Origin: Acidobacteriota bacterium
GTDB lineage: Bacteria; Acidobacteriota; Terriglobia; 20CM-2-55-15
Direction of reading: 5' to 3'
Assembly (NCBI GenBank): GCA_003222755.1
Contig: QHXA01000019.1
Span: 1,964-9,462 of the forward strand
DNA length: 7,499 nt
The number at the start of each line of letters is the position of its first letter. Positions within the stretch are counted from its first letter, which is position 1. Shown here piece by piece: positions 6,801-7,499 of this stretch. The position numbers and the translations under genes were made by a program. The notes under the pieces are model-generated. The model was not told where the DNA came from, searched no databases, and was given only the letters and a program-made list of their open reading frames with translations.

Positions 6801-6965
6801 GCTGGCTCCGGGCAGTTGGACCTGGACGTTGACATTAGGAGGATCCGTTTTGGGCATGAGGTCGACACCAAGCGTTCGATAGGAGAAGATCCCCAGTGTC
6901 ACCAATGCCAGAGACATCATGATTGCGAAAACAGGACGTTTAATGCAGACCTCAGCTAATTTCAT
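3813..6965 (-). CDS. RND efflux transporter permease (AcrB/MexB-type inner-membrane pump)
   Basis: A complete 1050-residue protein, the usual length for hydrophobe/amphiphile RND pumps. It exchanges protons for substrate in the inner membrane and passes substrate to the channel protein. TM1 is at about 12-29, followed by a porter loop to about 336. TM2-6 lie at about 337-488, TM7 at about 522-540, a second large loop runs to about 866, and TM8-12 lie at about 868-1020. The proton relay is present: Asp399-Asp400 in GIVIDDAIVVLEN (TM4), Lys935 in GIVKKNSILQ (TM10), and threonines in RLRPILMTTIS (TM11). TM2 ends in the common VVFLFLRNFRST. Unusual are two glycine-rich loops in the second periplasmic region (about 642-661 and 780-786). 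The ATG overlaps the stop of the upstream membrane-fusion gene (ATGA, 6962-6965), implying coupled translation. Substrate cannot be predicted; acr- or mex-type names would be overcalling. Confidence 0.97.
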   Translation of the reverse strand: MKLAEVCIKRPVFAIMMSLALVTLGIFSYRTLGVDLMPKTDPPNVNVQVQLPGASVEEVETTLSKPIEETLNTINGIDELRTNSNRGGMNANITFNLERSMDAAIQDVRDRVVQVQGRFPRDTLPPRVNRQDPDQFPILTLAVSGSRDPKELTEIVDKKLKQNLETLNGVGGIQFNGDRRRQIQLFLDADRLTAYGLTADQVRNAIERQNIEIPGGDFTAGPSDIALRTMGRLASLTDFGRIIISQQNGSTITFGDVGRVLDSVQEVRQIARVDGNPSVSLEVRKQSGSNTVAVVDAVMEKLNTLKASLPSDVVIVTRRDQSIFIRKSIEEIQHHLVLGSILAALVVFLFLRNFRSTIIAATAIPVSLIGTFTVMKLFGFTLNNMTLLALSLATGIVIDDAIVVLENIFRYVEEKGVTPREAAAEATSEIGLAVMATTLSLVVIFLPVVFITGTIGQYLFSFGVVSAAAILFSMFISFTLTPALCSMWLRPADALKRASKTRGFYAGMDRLYGHMLHWSLSHRVVMLLIAATVTLSAIELYPRLGQELVPDDDQGEFNVELGLPRGTSLQRTAEYFQDAEDMVRKLPEVQTVFTTINNGQENLFIGMTPLETRKISQQEMMRRVRTMFQRRYPGVQRIQLSGGTDLSGASSAGGGGNSGGGYQQSGNRLQMLLQGPEIEQLQQYLVDLKARVKTIPGVVDVTSYFEATQQELRVIVDRVRAADLGVRIDTLATNIRTLVGGQVLDTQFKQGDDQYEVLLRLDEPFRNDPTRLGNLLIPAGAAGGGGNFNQRTVRLSDVAQLKLDYGPSNIQRYNRQRQITLQASLDGLVLGDAVAAVREKVAELNMKPGYVLVFTGGARDLARASNDFVLAILLAVAFIYMVLASQFNSFVHPLTIMTSLPLSLPAGLFVLMAFHMTLNVYSAIGMLMLFGIVKKNSILQVDYTNTLRDQGMERHEALIAASHVRLRPILMTTISIVAGMLPIAFGRGAGAGSRSSMAVTIIGGQMLCLLLTLLVTPVVYSYFDDLREWTPSRLFAWIRRRATQPGTASF

Positions 6966-7499
6966 TGAGCCTTTCCCTTTCCTTCTCCGCCCCCTCGTTT
7001 TCCGCCTCTGCCGCCGCCTCTCCCACCACGGCGTTGTTCACTATCGGCCGCCGGGTCGCCTCCGCTCGGCGCTTCGTCCTCACCGCCGCCGATTCTAATC
7101 CCCGAGACGAGTTCATTCAAATTGCTAGCCGCAAGGATTTCGTCACCTTTGAGACCGCTCAATACTTCGATAAATTTACCCTCATGTTCTCCCAGGTGAA
7201 CCGTTGTTTGTTTAACAACGCCATTTTCGATCACGTAGACGGAATTAACACCGGCGAGAATCGAGACGGTTTCTTCCGGCACCGCAAGCACCCCCTCATC
7301 GCGTCCCAATAGAATCTGGCCTTGCGCAAAAAAACCGGGCTTCAATTTGTGCGCCGGGTTTTCGACGAGGATTTCCGCTGCAAATGTTCGGGTACTCTGG
7401 TCAATGGCTGGACTGATGTATGCGATCTTGCCATGAAACATGTCGCTCGGATATGGCTCAACTTTGAAGTCAACTACCTGATTTTGGCGGACCAAATTT
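6962..7499 (-). CDS. RND membrane-fusion (periplasmic adaptor) protein, C-terminal part
   Basis: The last 178 residues of an HlyD/AcrA-type adaptor; the N-terminus, with signal, hairpin and lipoyl parts, lies beyond the window. The visible part begins in the beta-barrel domain: KVEPYPSDMFHGKIAYISPAI, then the family motif IDQSTRTFAAEILVENP and LKPGFFAQGQI. It continues into the membrane-proximal domain: VLAVPEETV, VYVIENGVVKQTTVHLGE, and VLSGLKGDEILAAS. Such proteins bridge the permease and the outer-membrane channel in the periplasm. The last 42 residues form a low-complexity tail: first acidic (GGGEDEAPSGGDPAADSE), then basic glycine/arginine-rich (RRGGRGGGRGGKRGGG), longer than in classical AcrA. 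The stop overlaps the permease start by 4 bp. A purine-rich stretch encoding the tail (AAGGAAAGGGAAAGG, about 6968-6982) probably also serves as the permease ribosome binding site. The operon promoter is outside the window. Confidence 0.93.
   Translation of the reverse strand, partial: NLVRQNQVVDFKVEPYPSDMFHGKIAYISPAIDQSTRTFAAEILVENPAHKLKPGFFAQGQILLGRDEGVLAVPEETVSILAGVNSVYVIENGVVKQTTVHLGEHEGKFIEVLSGLKGDEILAASNLNELVSGIRIGGGEDEAPSGGDPAADSEQRRGGRGGGRGGKRGGGEGKGKAQ

Overview
The window looks like chromosomal DNA of a diderm (Gram-negative type) bacterium. It encodes two apparent outer-membrane lipoproteins, an OmpA-type peptidoglycan-binding domain and a tripartite RND efflux system. Moderate GC, the glycine/arginine-rich tail on the membrane-fusion protein and a REP-like intergenic palindrome pair remind me of Acidobacteriota, but that assignment is an impression and not something the sequence proves.

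Plus strand, 1-1857. The window opens inside the ATPase domain of a sensor histidine kinase. A lipoprotein gene follows, overlapping the kinase by 19 bp behind a strong ribosome binding site. It has a lipobox, a proline-rich linker, a TPR-like region and a charged C-terminal helix, and it is interrupted by an apparent one-base deletion near 627-631. The kinase-lipoprotein pairing resembles the glrK/qseE-qseG arrangement, which in other bacteria is completed by a sigma-54 response regulator; none is visible here. A 206-bp gap then carries a textbook sigma-54 promoter (GG-N10-GC, 1033-1048), with short repeats upstream and a small leader hairpin. It leads into an OmpA-family lipoprotein with a coiled-coil stalk (1105-1857).

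Centre, 1858-2011. A strong bidirectional terminator and an inverted pair of about 25-bp REP-like palindromes separate the convergent transcription units.

Minus strand, 7499 to 2012. This is an RND efflux operon in the order membrane-fusion protein (partial), RND permease (1050 aa, complete) and TolC-family outer-membrane channel (554 aa, complete). The first two genes overlap by 4 bp (ATGA). The permease has the Asp-Asp pair and the lysine of the proton relay, so it looks functional. Its substrate cannot be read from sequence.

The most striking non-coding signal is an 80-bp perfect, spacer-free palindrome (3717-3796, two 40-bp arms, AT-rich) between the permease and the channel gene. On the operon mRNA it would form a very long hairpin starting 16 nt after the permease stop and ending 26 nt before the channel gene's ribosome binding site. 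It could be an RNase III or processing site, an attenuator, a cruciform or protein-binding site, or a fold-back mobile element. No complete new multi-gene system is evident. The palindrome, the sigma-54/OmpA arrangement and the REP-like pair are the best leads.
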